From Peribacillus cavernae (GTDB taxonomy: Bacteria; Bacillota; Bacilli; Bacillales; DSM-1321): a stretch of DNA of 64,000 nt. Made by a program: the position numbers and the translations under genes. The notes beneath the pieces were generated by a model, which was given only the letters and a program-made list of their open reading frames with translations, did not search any database and was not told the DNA's origin. The first letter of the stretch is position 1, and the number at the start of each line of letters is the position of its first letter. Shown here piece after piece: positions 46,320 to 54,579 of the stretch. Where the stretch lies: assembly GCF_003989135.1 (NCBI RefSeq), contig NZ_RYZZ01000007.1:542367-606366 (forward strand). The letters are read 5' to 3'.

Positions 46320-47473
46320 AAGCGAAAAAGTATATCGCCTCCTCGATGGCGGAAGCGATGAAACAAATCCGGGAAGAGCTTGGAAACGAAGCGGTGATTC
46401 TAAGTTCAAAGCCAATCTATTCAGGAGGCATTTTCGGCTTGTTCAAAAAACGGAATATTGAAGTGGTTGCGGCCATCGACCCGCAGGCGATTCTGAACAC
46501 TGCGGCGCAGAAACAAAAGCTGAAGAGGATACCCCAGAAAAAGCAGCTTACTGATCACCGTCTTCCGCAAAGTCCGGAGCAGGCGATGCAACAGCCTGCA
46601 GCTGATGTTTTGAAAGAGTTGGGCGAACTTAAAGGTCTGCTTAAAGGATTACAATATCAAGGATCCGATATTTATGCTAAATACCCCGGGCCATTAAAAG
46701 AGATATACGAATGGATGCAAAAGCAGGACATAGATCATCAGCTACTAATTGATATCATGGACGCCCTGCTCGAAAAGTGGTTTTCCCATAAAGCTGAAGC
46801 ATCAGCGCAGGAGATATCAGGCTGGCTCGAAGCTGAATTTATAAACAGGCTAGAAGGAGCATCTCCTACGATAGAAGGCTTTGATCAAAAATATATCAAT
46901 ATTGTCGGGCCGACTGGTGTCGGCAAAACAACCACTCTCGCTAAGATGGCTGCTGAAAGCATTTTAAAACGGAATAAAAAGGTTGCCTTCATCACGACCG
47001 ACACGTATAGAATCGCTGCGATTGACCAGCTGCAAACCTATGCGAAAATCCTGAACGTTCCAATCGAAATTGCTTATAATCTTGAAGATTTCAAAAATGC
47101 AGCCGAAAAGTTTTCGCATTATGATTTAGTATTTATCGATACGGCTGGGAGAAACTTCAGGAATCAGGATTATGTCGATGATTTGAAAAGCATCATTGAT
47201 TTCGAAAGAGAAATCGAAACCTATCTTGTCCTGTCCCTTACAGCGAAACAAAAAGATATGGAAGAAATCTTCGAGCAGTTTTCGATTATTCCGATCAAGC
47301 AGGTGATTTTCACAAAAGCAGATGAAACCTCAAGCTATGGGTCGATGCTGAATTTCATCGTAAAACATCGTATCGGGGCGGCCTATATCACAAATGGACA
47401 AAACGTACCGGATGACATTGAAAAAGCAAGTCCTCAAGCGATTACCAAGACGGTCTTTGGAGCCCAAAAGTGA
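46316..47473 (+). CDS. flhF: Flagellar biosynthesis GTPase FlhF
   Basis: SRP-type GTPase that sets the place of new flagella. The 385-residue protein has a basic N-terminal B domain (MKAKKYIASSMAEAMKQIREELGNEAVILSS in part), an N domain, and a G domain with [41 protein letters not shown] and TKADETSSYGS. It is a paralogue of FtsY and Ffh, also in this window, and overlaps flhG, its GTPase activator. Confidence 0.96.
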   Translation: MKAKKYIASSMAEAMKQIREELGNEAVILSSKPIYSGGIFGLFKKRNIEVVAAIDPQAILNTAAQKQKLKRIPQKKQLTDHRLPQSPEQAMQQPAADVLKELGELKGLLKGLQYQGSDIYAKYPGPLKEIYEWMQKQDIDHQLLIDIMDALLEKWFSHKAEASAQEISGWLEAEFINRLEGASPTIEGFDQKYINIVGPTGVGKTTTLAKMAAESILKRNKKVAFITTDTYRIAAIDQLQTYAKILNVPIEIAYNLEDFKNAAEKFSHYDLVFIDTAGRNFRNQDYVDDLKSIIDFEREIETYLVLSLTAKQKDMEEIFEQFSIIPIKQVIFTKADETSSYGSMLNFIVKHRIGAAYITNGQNVPDDIEKASPQAITKTVFGAQK

Positions 47474-48339
47474 TGAAGGATCAAGCCGAAGGTCTACGGA
47501 ATAGGTTGAAAAAGCAGCAAAACCTGCAAACTGCGCGTACAATCGCCGTAATCAGCGGCAAAGGCGGTGTCGGAAAATCGAATTTTTCACTGAACTTTGC
47601 GATTACATTAGCTAAAAAGGGACATCGGGTGTTACTGGTTGATATGGATATCGGAATGGGAAATATCGATATATTGATGGGAAATCCCTCTCGTTACAGT
47701 ATCATTGACTTTTTTGAATATGGCAAAACGTTGCATGAGATCATTTCCCCAGGTCCGGAAAGTATTTCCTTGATTGCCGGCGGTACAGGTCTGATTAAAC
47801 TGTTTGAACTTGAAGAACCGCAGTTTAATCGGTTTCTGGAAGAGTTTAACGGCCTGCTCCATGAATATGACTATATAATTTTCGATATGGGAGCTGGGAT
47901 CAACGCTGATTCTACCAGGTTCATGCTCTGCGTGGACGACCTGATTGTCATCACGACCCCGGAGCCAACCGCCGTGATGGACGCCTATTCCGTCATGAAA
48001 TACTTGAACTCTATCAATCAGGATCTCCCGTTTTTCCTTGTCTGCAATCGGGTCCATTCAGCCATCGAGGGGCAGGAAACGATCAAACGAATTCAAAATG
48101 CACTGCAAAAATTTTTGCAGAAAGAAACCATCCCGCTCGGTCTATTGCCAGATGATAAATCAGTATCCAGGGCGGTCTCAAGGCAAATTCCATTTGTACT
48201 CGACAATGCCGGATCGATTGTTTCGAAGTCCCTGTCAGATCTTGCAGCACGGTATGAAGATGGCTGTTTCAAGGAAGGGCTTTCCTTTAAAAAAAACCAT
48301 TTTCTCGGGAAACTAAGAAGCTATTTTCTTGGAAGGTAG
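47470..48339 (+). CDS. flhG: Flagellum site-determining protein FlhG (YlxH, MinD-like)
   Basis: MinD-type ATPase that works with FlhF and interacts with C-ring proteins to pattern flagella. The 289-residue protein has the deviant Walker A KGGVGKSNFSLNFA, LLVDMDIGMGNIDILMG, and an amphipathic C-terminus (HFLGKLRSYFLGR) for membrane contact. GTG 47470 lies 7 bp after GGAG; in-frame ATG 47473 is an alternative. A cheB remnant follows directly in the same frame beyond the stop. Confidence 0.95.
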   Translation: MMKDQAEGLRNRLKKQQNLQTARTIAVISGKGGVGKSNFSLNFAITLAKKGHRVLLVDMDIGMGNIDILMGNPSRYSIIDFFEYGKTLHEIISPGPESISLIAGGTGLIKLFELEEPQFNRFLEEFNGLLHEYDYIIFDMGAGINADSTRFMLCVDDLIVITTPEPTAVMDAYSVMKYLNSINQDLPFFLVCNRVHSAIEGQETIKRIQNALQKFLQKETIPLGLLPDDKSVSRAVSRQIPFVLDNAGSIVSKSLSDLAARYEDGCFKEGLSFKKNHFLGKLRSYFLGR

Positions 48340-48441
48340 GGCCTGCAAGTGGACAAAACAATGTCTGAGCTTCGCAATGGCCACCGTCCTTCCGTGGAAA
48401 ATATAGAGAATATTGCAAAGACAATCGTTACATATTGTTAA
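48340..48441 (+). pseudogene. cheB: Remnant of cheB with large internal deletion
   Basis: The 120-bp gap between flhG and cheA is where B. subtilis has cheB (chemotaxis methylesterase). In the flhG frame past its stop, 48340-48441 encodes GLQVDKTMSELRNGHRPSVE then NIENIAKTIVTYC and a stop. The first part resembles the conserved NGHRPSVD block of the CheB methylesterase domain, and the last part looks like a CheB C-terminal helix; the receiver domain, catalytic Ser/His/Asp and about 300 residues are absent. Identification is by motif and synteny. It could instead be a small unrelated ORF, though no SD precedes ATG 48361. Confidence 0.6.
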
Positions 48442-48461
48442 TTTTGAAGGGGCGTGGTTTC

Positions 48462-50510
48462 ATGGATATGAATCAATACTTAGAGGTCTTCATAGATGAA
48501 AGTAAAGAACACCTTCAAACATGCAGCGAGCAATTATTAGAGCTTGAGAAAAGTCCCAGCGATCTTGCCATTGTTAACGAGATTTTTCGGTCAGCCCATA
48601 CATTAAAGGGGATGTCAGCTACAATGGGCTATGAGGACTTGGCCAAGTTAACACATGAAATGGAAAATGTTTTAGATGCGATACGCAATCAAAAGATCGT
48701 GCTTGGTTCGGAGATTTTCGATGTAATATTCCAGGCTGTGGATGACCTTGAAGCCATGGTCATGTCTATTGCAGAAGGCGGAGACGGAAAAAGGGACGTT
48801 TCACGAGTCGTTGGCCAATTGCAGCTCATCGAAACAGGGGAATCGTCCCCCATTTCCATTGTGAAGCTTGAGACTGCGGCAACGGCCGCTCCTGTAAACC
48901 AAACAGATATCAAAAGCAGCTATGATGAATTCGAATTAACGGTTCTGCAACAGTCGAAGGAACAGGGCTTTGAAAGTTATGAGATCACGGTCGGGCTCAG
49001 GGAAGATTGCCTGCTTAAAGCAGCGCGTGTATATATGGTATTTGAAGTACTTGAGAAGGTTGGTGAGGTCATTAAATCCACTCCATCAGCCGAAGCGCTG
49101 GAAGAGGAACAGTTTGACCAGGAATTCACAGTGACGGTGATCACAAAGGAATCAAGCAGTGATTTACAAAAGAAAATCATGAAGGTATCTGAAGTGCAAA
49201 AGGCAGAAATCAGTGCTATTGATCTCGATAAACTTAGGTTCCGGGCTGATGAAGGTGTAGTGGGAAGTACGATAATTGCTCCAGAAGCAGCCGAAGAAAA
49301 GCCGGAAATGCTACAGCCGCAGGAGGAAATGAAAAAGAAAACATCAACGGCCAGGCAGGCAAACAATAAAACGATTCGTGTCAATATCGAACGCCTTGAT
49401 ATTTTGATGAATCTGTTTGAAGAACTTGTAATTGACCGCGGACGGCTTGAACAGATTTCCCGTGACTTGAATAACCAGGAATTAGACGAGACAGTCGAAA
49501 GAATGTCACGGATTTCAGGTGATTTGCAAAACATTATCCTGAATATGAGAATGATGCCTGTCGATACGGTTTTCAACCGTTTTCCGAAAATGGTACGTAC
49601 GCTTGCCAGGGACCTCAACAAGAAAATTAATCTGGATATTATCGGTGCGGAAACGGAGCTGGACCGGACGGTTATTGATGAAATCGGTGACCCTCTTGTC
49701 CACTTGCTGCGAAATGCAATCGACCATGGAGTGGAAACCCCGGAAGTCCGTCTCGCCGACGGCAAGAGTGAAGAGGGCACGGTCGTGCTGAGAGCATACC
49801 ATAGCGGAAACCATGTCTTCATTGAAATTACCGATGACGGTGCCGGTGTCAGTCGAGACAGGGTGTTGAAAAAAGCCCTCGGCAATGGAATTATCTCTGA
49901 ACAAATGGCCGCAGCACTTACAGATAAACAAGTCTATGAATTACTATTTGCTTCCGGTTTTTCAACTGCGGAAACGATTTCGGGTGTTTCCGGGCGCGGC
50001 GTAGGTTTGGATGTGGTAAAAAACACAATTGAATCACTGGGCGGGTCGATTTCAATCAACTCCACAGAAGGCGAGGGCTCTACTTTCTTAATCCAGCTGC
50101 CGCTTACCCTTTCAATTATCTCGGTCATGCTTGTCGAAATTCAGAGGGAGAAGTTTGCGATTCCGCTTTCCTCGATTATCGAAACGGCCATTATCCGAAA
50201 GCAAGAGATTATGTATGCCCACAATCAGCAGGTAATCGACTTCCGGGGCAAAGTCTTGCCGCTGCTCTTCTTAAAGGACATCTTTGAAGTGCCTGTTTTC
50301 GAAGAGGAAGATGAGTTCCTATCTATCGTTATCGTCAGAAAAGGAGACAAGATGGCGGGCCTTGCCGTCGACTCGTTTATCGGGCAGCAGGAAATTGTGC
50401 TTAAATCCCTGGGAAATTATCTGAGTTATGCCTTTGCTATTTCGGGAGCAACCATACTTGGTGATGGCCAGGTTGCATTAATCGTTGATTGCAACGCTTT
50501 GATTAAATAA
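48462..50510 (+). CDS. cheA: Chemotaxis histidine kinase CheA
   Basis: CheA receives receptor signals and phosphorylates CheY. The 682-residue protein has P1 with His46 in IFRSAHTLKGMSATMGY, a P2 region, P3 dimerisation, the P4 ATPase with N box LLRNAIDHGVE and G boxes ITDDGAGVSRDR and GVSGRGVGLDVVKNTIESLGG, and the CheW-like P5. ATG 48462 follows AAGGGG; an upstream in-frame start at 48435 lies in the cheB remnant. Confidence 0.97.
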   Translation: MDMNQYLEVFIDESKEHLQTCSEQLLELEKSPSDLAIVNEIFRSAHTLKGMSATMGYEDLAKLTHEMENVLDAIRNQKIVLGSEIFDVIFQAVDDLEAMVMSIAEGGDGKRDVSRVVGQLQLIETGESSPISIVKLETAATAAPVNQTDIKSSYDEFELTVLQQSKEQGFESYEITVGLREDCLLKAARVYMVFEVLEKVGEVIKSTPSAEALEEEQFDQEFTVTVITKESSSDLQKKIMKVSEVQKAEISAIDLDKLRFRADEGVVGSTIIAPEAAEEKPEMLQPQEEMKKKTSTARQANNKTIRVNIERLDILMNLFEELVIDRGRLEQISRDLNNQELDETVERMSRISGDLQNIILNMRMMPVDTVFNRFPKMVRTLARDLNKKINLDIIGAETELDRTVIDEIGDPLVHLLRNAIDHGVETPEVRLADGKSEEGTVVLRAYHSGNHVFIEITDDGAGVSRDRVLKKALGNGIISEQMAAALTDKQVYELLFASGFSTAETISGVSGRGVGLDVVKNTIESLGGSISINSTEGEGSTFLIQLPLTLSIISVMLVEIQREKFAIPLSSIIETAIIRKQEIMYAHNQQVIDFRGKVLPLLFLKDIFEVPVFEEEDEFLSIVIVRKGDKMAGLAVDSFIGQQEIVLKSLGNYLSYAFAISGATILGDGQVALIVDCNALIK

Positions 50511-50542
50511 TCTTATATTTGTTTTTTAAGGAGGGTAAATCG

Positions 50543-51016
50543 GTGTCTATCCAAGCAGCTGGAGAAGAGGTAAAAGTCATTGTTTTTCAAATTATGGATA
50601 AGGAATACGCAATTCCCGTACATCAGGTTCGCGCGATTGAAAAAGTACTCCATCTTACACGCGTTCCAAGAACGGTCCCCTTTATTAAAGGAGTCATAAA
50701 TCTACGCGGAGTCATAACGCCGATTATTGACTTAAGATCCCGTTTTGAATTGGAAGAAACGGTATATACCGAGAGCACCAGAATCATCATTGTTTCCATG
50801 GAAGATATGGAAGTGGGAATAATCGTCGATGCCGCGAACGATGTCATCGATATCCCGGCTATCGATATCGAACCACAGCCCGAAGTGGTCGGCACGGCGG
50901 AAGCAGAGTATATTTCCGGGGTTGCGAAGGTTGAAAAGAGACTGCTGATTTTAGTCAACCTGGAAAAGGTATTGAAGCATGAACAGGGAAGAGAATCGAT
51001 TGGAATGGAAGGGTAG
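50543..51016 (+). CDS. cheW: Chemotaxis coupling protein CheW
   Basis: CheW joins receptors to CheA. The 157-residue CheW/SH3-like protein has VIVFQIMDKEYAIPVHQVRAIEKV, TRVPRTVPFIKGVINLRGVITPIIDLRSRF and IIVDAANDVIDIPAIDIEP. It starts at GTG 7 bp after AAGGAGGG; a longer frame from 50519 overlaps that site. Its end overlaps no gene, with cheC starting 5 bp later. Confidence 0.96.
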   Translation: MSIQAAGEEVKVIVFQIMDKEYAIPVHQVRAIEKVLHLTRVPRTVPFIKGVINLRGVITPIIDLRSRFELEETVYTESTRIIIVSMEDMEVGIIVDAANDVIDIPAIDIEPQPEVVGTAEAEYISGVAKVEKRLLILVNLEKVLKHEQGRESIGMEG

Positions 51017-51020
51017 AGGC

Positions 51021-51659
51021 ATGTCGTTTCTTGAAAAGCTCTCGCCTCTCCACCTTGATATTTTAAAGGAAGTCGGAAATATTGGTGCTGGCAATGCAGC
51101 TACAGCCCTTTCGACCCTGCTGAATAAGAAAATTGATATGGAAGTGCCGGATGTCCGGATTTTGCCCTTTGATGAAATGCTGGATTTAGCCGGCGGCCCG
51201 GAAACAATCATTGCGAGCGTTTTTCTCAGAATTTGCGGTGATGCTCCAGGCAGTATGTTTTTTGTCTTGCCTCCAAGCCAGGCCGCCTGCTTTATACAGC
51301 AAATGACAGATGAAAGGGATATATCTTTTGAAAGCCCGCCGTTTTCCGAGATAGCCGTGTCGGCACTTCAGGAACTGGGAAACATACTGACAGGCTCCTA
51401 TCTCTCGGCATTATCTGATTTTACAAGGCTTAATTTGCAGCCTTCCGTTCCGGCATTAAGTATAGACATGGCTGGGGCCACGATTGGGTCTGGATTAATT
51501 GAACTATCCCAGGTAAGTGATCTCGCGATAGTCATCGATACAGCAATTTCTGGAGTCGGCTTAGATACAAACTTTGTAAACGGACATTTTTTCCTCCTGC
51601 CTGATCCGGAATCTTTTGAAATCATTTTTGCCTCTTTGGGAGTAGCTACTAATGACTGA
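51021..51659 (+). CDS. cheC: CheY-P phosphatase CheC
   Basis: CheC dephosphorylates CheY-P and binds CheD. The 212-residue protein has two phosphatase motifs, LKEVGNIGAGNAATALSTLL and LQELGNILTGSYLSALSDF. The start at 51021 matches the family N-terminus; the in-frame ATG at 50979 lies within cheW. It overlaps cheD by 8 bp, as expected for partners. Confidence 0.95.
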   Translation: MSFLEKLSPLHLDILKEVGNIGAGNAATALSTLLNKKIDMEVPDVRILPFDEMLDLAGGPETIIASVFLRICGDAPGSMFFVLPPSQAACFIQQMTDERDISFESPPFSEIAVSALQELGNILTGSYLSALSDFTRLNLQPSVPALSIDMAGATIGSGLIELSQVSDLAIVIDTAISGVGLDTNFVNGHFFLLPDPESFEIIFASLGVATND

Positions 51660-52149
51660 CCTGGTAAAGGTAATTAAAGTCGGAATTGCCGATATGAACA
51701 TTGTCAGGCCGCCTGACACAATCAGGACTTCAGGGCTTGGTTCATGTGTAGGCGTCGTGGTTTTTGATCAAATGATGGAGATTGCGGGGCTTGCGCATAT
51801 CATGCTTCCCGATTCCACGCTCTCAAAGGGCAGTCAAATGAACATGGCGAAATACGCCGATACAGCACTTCATGAACTGGTTACCAGGTTAATGAAGGAA
51901 GGGGCCCGGAATTTCGTGATGAAGGCGAAAATCGCTGGAGGCGCGCAAATGTTCCAATTTTCAAACGGGAACGACCTGATGAGGATCGGCCCGCGCAATG
52001 TCGAGGCTGTGAGGGCCACACTCGCCGACTTACGAATACGGATTGTGTCTGAGGATGTAGGCGGAAACAGCGGGAGAACGATTGAATTCAATCCGAAAAC
52101 ATGTATGTTGAATATTCGGATGGTCAATAAAGGAATGATCGTTATCTAA
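51652..52149 (+). CDS. cheD: Chemoreceptor glutamine deamidase CheD
   Basis: CheD deamidates receptor glutamines and, with CheC, forms one of the adaptation systems of Bacillus. The 165-residue protein has catalytic Cys32 in GLGSCVGVVVFD and His49 in AGLAHIMLP, plus KIAGGAQMF. A truncated intergenic repeat separates it from sigD. Confidence 0.96.
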   Translation: MTDLVKVIKVGIADMNIVRPPDTIRTSGLGSCVGVVVFDQMMEIAGLAHIMLPDSTLSKGSQMNMAKYADTALHELVTRLMKEGARNFVMKAKIAGGAQMFQFSNGNDLMRIGPRNVEAVRATLADLRIRIVSEDVGGNSGRTIEFNPKTCMLNIRMVNKGMIVI

Positions 52150-52215
52150 GGCTTGGTCATGCTATCCAGTTCTTAGTCGGCGTTCCTTATTACAAGGCGC
52201 TTGCGCTTTTCTATG
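52148..52215 (+). repeat. Intergenic repeat copy inside fla/che, just before sigD
   Basis: This copy contains TTCTTAGTCGGCGTTCCTT and ends AAGGCGCTTGCGCTTTTC, matching the 3' halves of copies at 3391 and 58931. The 5' half is short. It ends two to five bases before the TTAGGAGG Shine-Dalgarno sequence of sigD, so the element forms most of the cheD-sigD spacer in the operon mRNA. Confidence 0.75.
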
Positions 52216-52233
52216 TTAGGAGGAAGAAATCCT

Positions 52234-53001
52234 ATGTCTCAACTGACTACTGGAGAAGAGCAGTTACATTGGCAGAAATGGATCGGCTGCCGTGATCCTC
52301 GAGCAGGGGACATTTTGGTGAAAAAATACATTCCCCTTGTCTCCTATCATGTTCAAAGAATATCCGTTACCCTCCCGAGGAACGTAAGCCGGGATGATAT
52401 CAGGAGTCTTGGCATGATGGGACTATTCGAGGCATTAGAAAGATTTGACCCTGAACGGGATTTGAAATTCGATACATACGCATCATTTCGAATTCGCGGC
52501 GCAATCCTTGATGGCTTGCGAAAAGAGGACTGGCTGCCAAGAAGCGCCCGGGAAAAAGCCAAAAAAATTGAGGCTGCTATTGAAGAACTTGAACAAAAAT
52601 ACATGAGGAATGTCACCCCTCAAGAAATTGCCGAATCGTTACATATATCCGAAACAGAAGTACATTCGGCCTTGAATGAACACTTTTTTGCAAATGTACT
52701 TTCCATGGATGAGTCTCCCAAGGAACAGGAGCACAAAGAGGGAAACAACTATCATATCAATGACGAGAAGGCCATCCTGCCCGAGGAAAATCTCGTGAAG
52801 GAAGAATTATACGAAGAATTGTCATGTGTGATTGAAACATTGAATGAAAAAGAGCAACTCGTACTCCAGCTGTTTTACAAGGAAGAATTGACATTAACGG
52901 AAATTGGGCAGGTCATGAGTTTATCGACATCGAGAATATCTCAGATACATTCCCGGGCTATATTTAAGCTAAGAGCCACTTTGCAGAATGCAAAGCAGTA
53001 A
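52234..53001 (+). CDS. sigD: RNA polymerase sigma factor SigD (FliA)
   Basis: SigD transcribes late flagellar, chemotaxis and autolysin genes. The 255-residue protein has region 2 (LGMMGLFEALERFDPERDLKFDTYASFRIRGAILDGLRKEDWLPRS in part), region 3, and the region 4 helix-turn-helix LTLTEIGQVMSLSTSRISQIHSRA. ATG 52234 is chosen, with TTAGGAGG 10 bp upstream; upstream in-frame ATG 52216 overlaps that site. SigD abundance depends on its distal place in fla/che in B. subtilis. Confidence 0.97.
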   Translation: MSQLTTGEEQLHWQKWIGCRDPRAGDILVKKYIPLVSYHVQRISVTLPRNVSRDDIRSLGMMGLFEALERFDPERDLKFDTYASFRIRGAILDGLRKEDWLPRSAREKAKKIEAAIEELEQKYMRNVTPQEIAESLHISETEVHSALNEHFFANVLSMDESPKEQEHKEGNNYHINDEKAILPEENLVKEELYEELSCVIETLNEKEQLVLQLFYKEELTLTEIGQVMSLSTSRISQIHSRAIFKLRATLQNAKQ

Positions 53002-53026
53002 AGACGTTTCAGATGAGAGGGGTAAT

Positions 53027-53548
53027 ATGTCTGCAATCATTATCTTTATCCTATTTTTAGTAAATATCTTCACGATTTTTGCGGTTATTATCCTGTTTCT
53101 CCGGCAAAATCGTTTGATGGAAGCTGAAATGAACCATAAAGAATCCATCGCTGAAATCGAGGAAATCATGACGGCGTTTATAATGGAAATGAAAGAAGAA
53201 AATGAAGAGCTGCTCAAGAAACTTCGCAAGTTGAAGGAACCGAAGCAAAACGCAGCGGATCATGGGGGGGCACCAAAGATAAGTGATACTAACAGTATGG
53301 AAGCTCCCAGGGCTGCAGAAAAACAGGGAAGCCCTGATGCTGCCGGGACAACGGAGCCTTTGGCTGTGAAAGTTTCCAGGAGCAGAGCAGTCCTGGCATA
53401 TAAAGAAACCGCATTAAACGAAGACAACCAAACACAATCCCAGCACATTTTTGAGCTATACGACAAAGGCATGACCGCAGAAGAAATCGCCAAAAGCTTA
53501 AATAGGGGAAAGACGGAAATTGAACTTTTATTAAAATTCCGGATTTAG
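53027..53548 (+). CDS. swrB: Swarming motility protein SwrB (YlxL)
   Basis: Last gene of the operon, following sigD. The 173-residue protein has an N-terminal membrane helix (ILFLVNIFTIFAVIILFLR), a coiled coil (about residues 30-75), a low-complexity linker and a C-terminal helix-turn-helix-like segment (LYDKGMTAEEIAKSLNRGKTEIELLLKF). In B. subtilis SwrB promotes basal-body maturation. ATG 53027 follows GAGGGG; the in-frame ATG at 52988 overlaps sigD. Confidence 0.85.
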   Translation: MSAIIIFILFLVNIFTIFAVIILFLRQNRLMEAEMNHKESIAEIEEIMTAFIMEMKEENEELLKKLRKLKEPKQNAADHGGAPKISDTNSMEAPRAAEKQGSPDAAGTTEPLAVKVSRSRAVLAYKETALNEDNQTQSQHIFELYDKGMTAEEIAKSLNRGKTEIELLLKFRI

Positions 53549-53561
53549 TGCATAAAATTGC

Positions 53562-53700
53562 TTGATTGTAATACCTGAATATGCTATATTATGTCATGGT
53601 GTTATTACACACGTTTCGTGATTCAAACAGATGGTGCTGTGTCATACAGTTTCTGTTTGAAAATGATCGGAGCGGAGGCCAAACAAAACCATTTAGGAGG
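53562..53700 (+). promoter_or_regulatory. rpsB promoter and structured leader
   Basis: TTGATT (53562-53567), 17 bp, TATATT (53585-53590), preceded by TGC as an extended -10. The leader has a perfect 10-bp stem TTCAAACAGA/TCTGTTTGAA (53622-53631 with 53652-53661) with a small internal CTGT/ACAG stem. S2 is subject to leader-based autoregulation in several bacteria, and this fold is a candidate S2-binding site. Confidence 0.6.
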
Positions 53701-53707
53701 AAATAAC

Positions 53708-54430
53708 ATGTCAGTAATTTCTATGAAGCAATTGCTTGAAGCTGGTGTACATTTCGGACATCAAACCCGCCGTTGGAACCCAAAAATGAAGAAGTATATC
53801 TTCACTGAGCGTAACGGCATTTATATCATCGACCTTCAAAAGACTGTGAAAAAGGTTGAAGAAGCCTACAACTTCGTTAAAGAAGTGGCAGCTAACGGAG
53901 GAACAATCCTTTTCGTTGGTACGAAAAAACAAGCCCAAGAATCTGTTAAAGATGAAGCGATTCGTTCCGGTATGTACTTTGTGAACCAACGCTGGCTGGG
54001 CGGAACGTTAACAAACTTTGAAACAATCCAAAAACGGATTACCCGTCTTAAAGAAATCGAAAAAATGGAAGAGAATGGTACATTCGAAGTACTTCCTAAA
54101 AAAGAAGTCATTCAACTTAAAAAAGAATTAGATCGCCTTGAAAAATTCTTGGGCGGCATTAAAGATATGAAGGGCCTTCCTGATGCAATTTTCGTGATTG
54201 ACCCTCGTAAAGAACGCATTGCGGTTGCAGAAGCTCATAAATTAAACATTCCGCTTGTAGGCATCGTGGATACGAACTGTGATCCGGATGAAATCGACGT
54301 AATCATCCCTGCAAACGATGATGCTATCCGTGCCGTTAAACTTTTAACAGGCAAAATGGCTGACGCGATCTTAGAAGGTAAGCAAGGCGAAGAAACGGCT
54401 CCTGTAGAAACTGAAACAACAACTGCTTAG
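53708..54430 (+). CDS. rpsB: 30S ribosomal protein S2
   Basis: The 240-residue protein begins [30 protein letters not shown] in part, and has [21 protein letters not shown] and [27 protein letters not shown], all S2 signatures. TTAGGAGG precedes ATG 53708; the long upstream frame from 53591 lies in the leader. A terminator separates it from tsf. Confidence 0.98.
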   Translation: MSVISMKQLLEAGVHFGHQTRRWNPKMKKYIFTERNGIYIIDLQKTVKKVEEAYNFVKEVAANGGTILFVGTKKQAQESVKDEAIRSGMYFVNQRWLGGTLTNFETIQKRITRLKEIEKMEENGTFEVLPKKEVIQLKKELDRLEKFLGGIKDMKGLPDAIFVIDPRKERIAVAEAHKLNIPLVGIVDTNCDPDEIDVIIPANDDAIRAVKLLTGKMADAILEGKQGEETAPVETETTTA

Positions 54431-54437
54431 CCAAAAC

Positions 54438-54478
54438 AAAAAGGTGATAAGAGGATGAGGCCTTTTATCACCTTTTTT
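54438..54478 (+). terminator. Intrinsic terminator after rpsB
   Basis: AAAAAGGTGATAA (54438-54450) and TTATCACCTTTTT (54465-54477) form a 13-bp stem with a 14-nt loop and T run. It could partly decouple S2 from EF-Ts expression. Confidence 0.88.
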
Positions 54479-54485
54479 TGGCGAA

Positions 54486-54505
54486 ATGGAAGTTTCACTT
54501 TATCC
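54486..54505 (-). repeat. Fragment shared with murQ-murP hairpin element
   Basis: ATGGAAGTTTCACTTTATCC is the reverse complement of 13326-13345 with one mismatch. It lies between the rpsB terminator and tsf. The strong GGGGG hairpin found next to the other copy is absent here. Confidence 0.5.
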
Positions 54506-54579
54506 GATCAGGAAGGCTTAGATTCCGGCAGAATGGTAAAAAATGATATAAGCTGCATAATATGAGGAGGATTTTCGAT

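Noticed and set aside
48977..49885. 302-residue minus-strand ORF opposite cheA
   Set aside because: Lies wholly inside conserved CheA domains, has low-complexity composition (Ser/Arg/Ile) and no SD; a codon-bias shadow.
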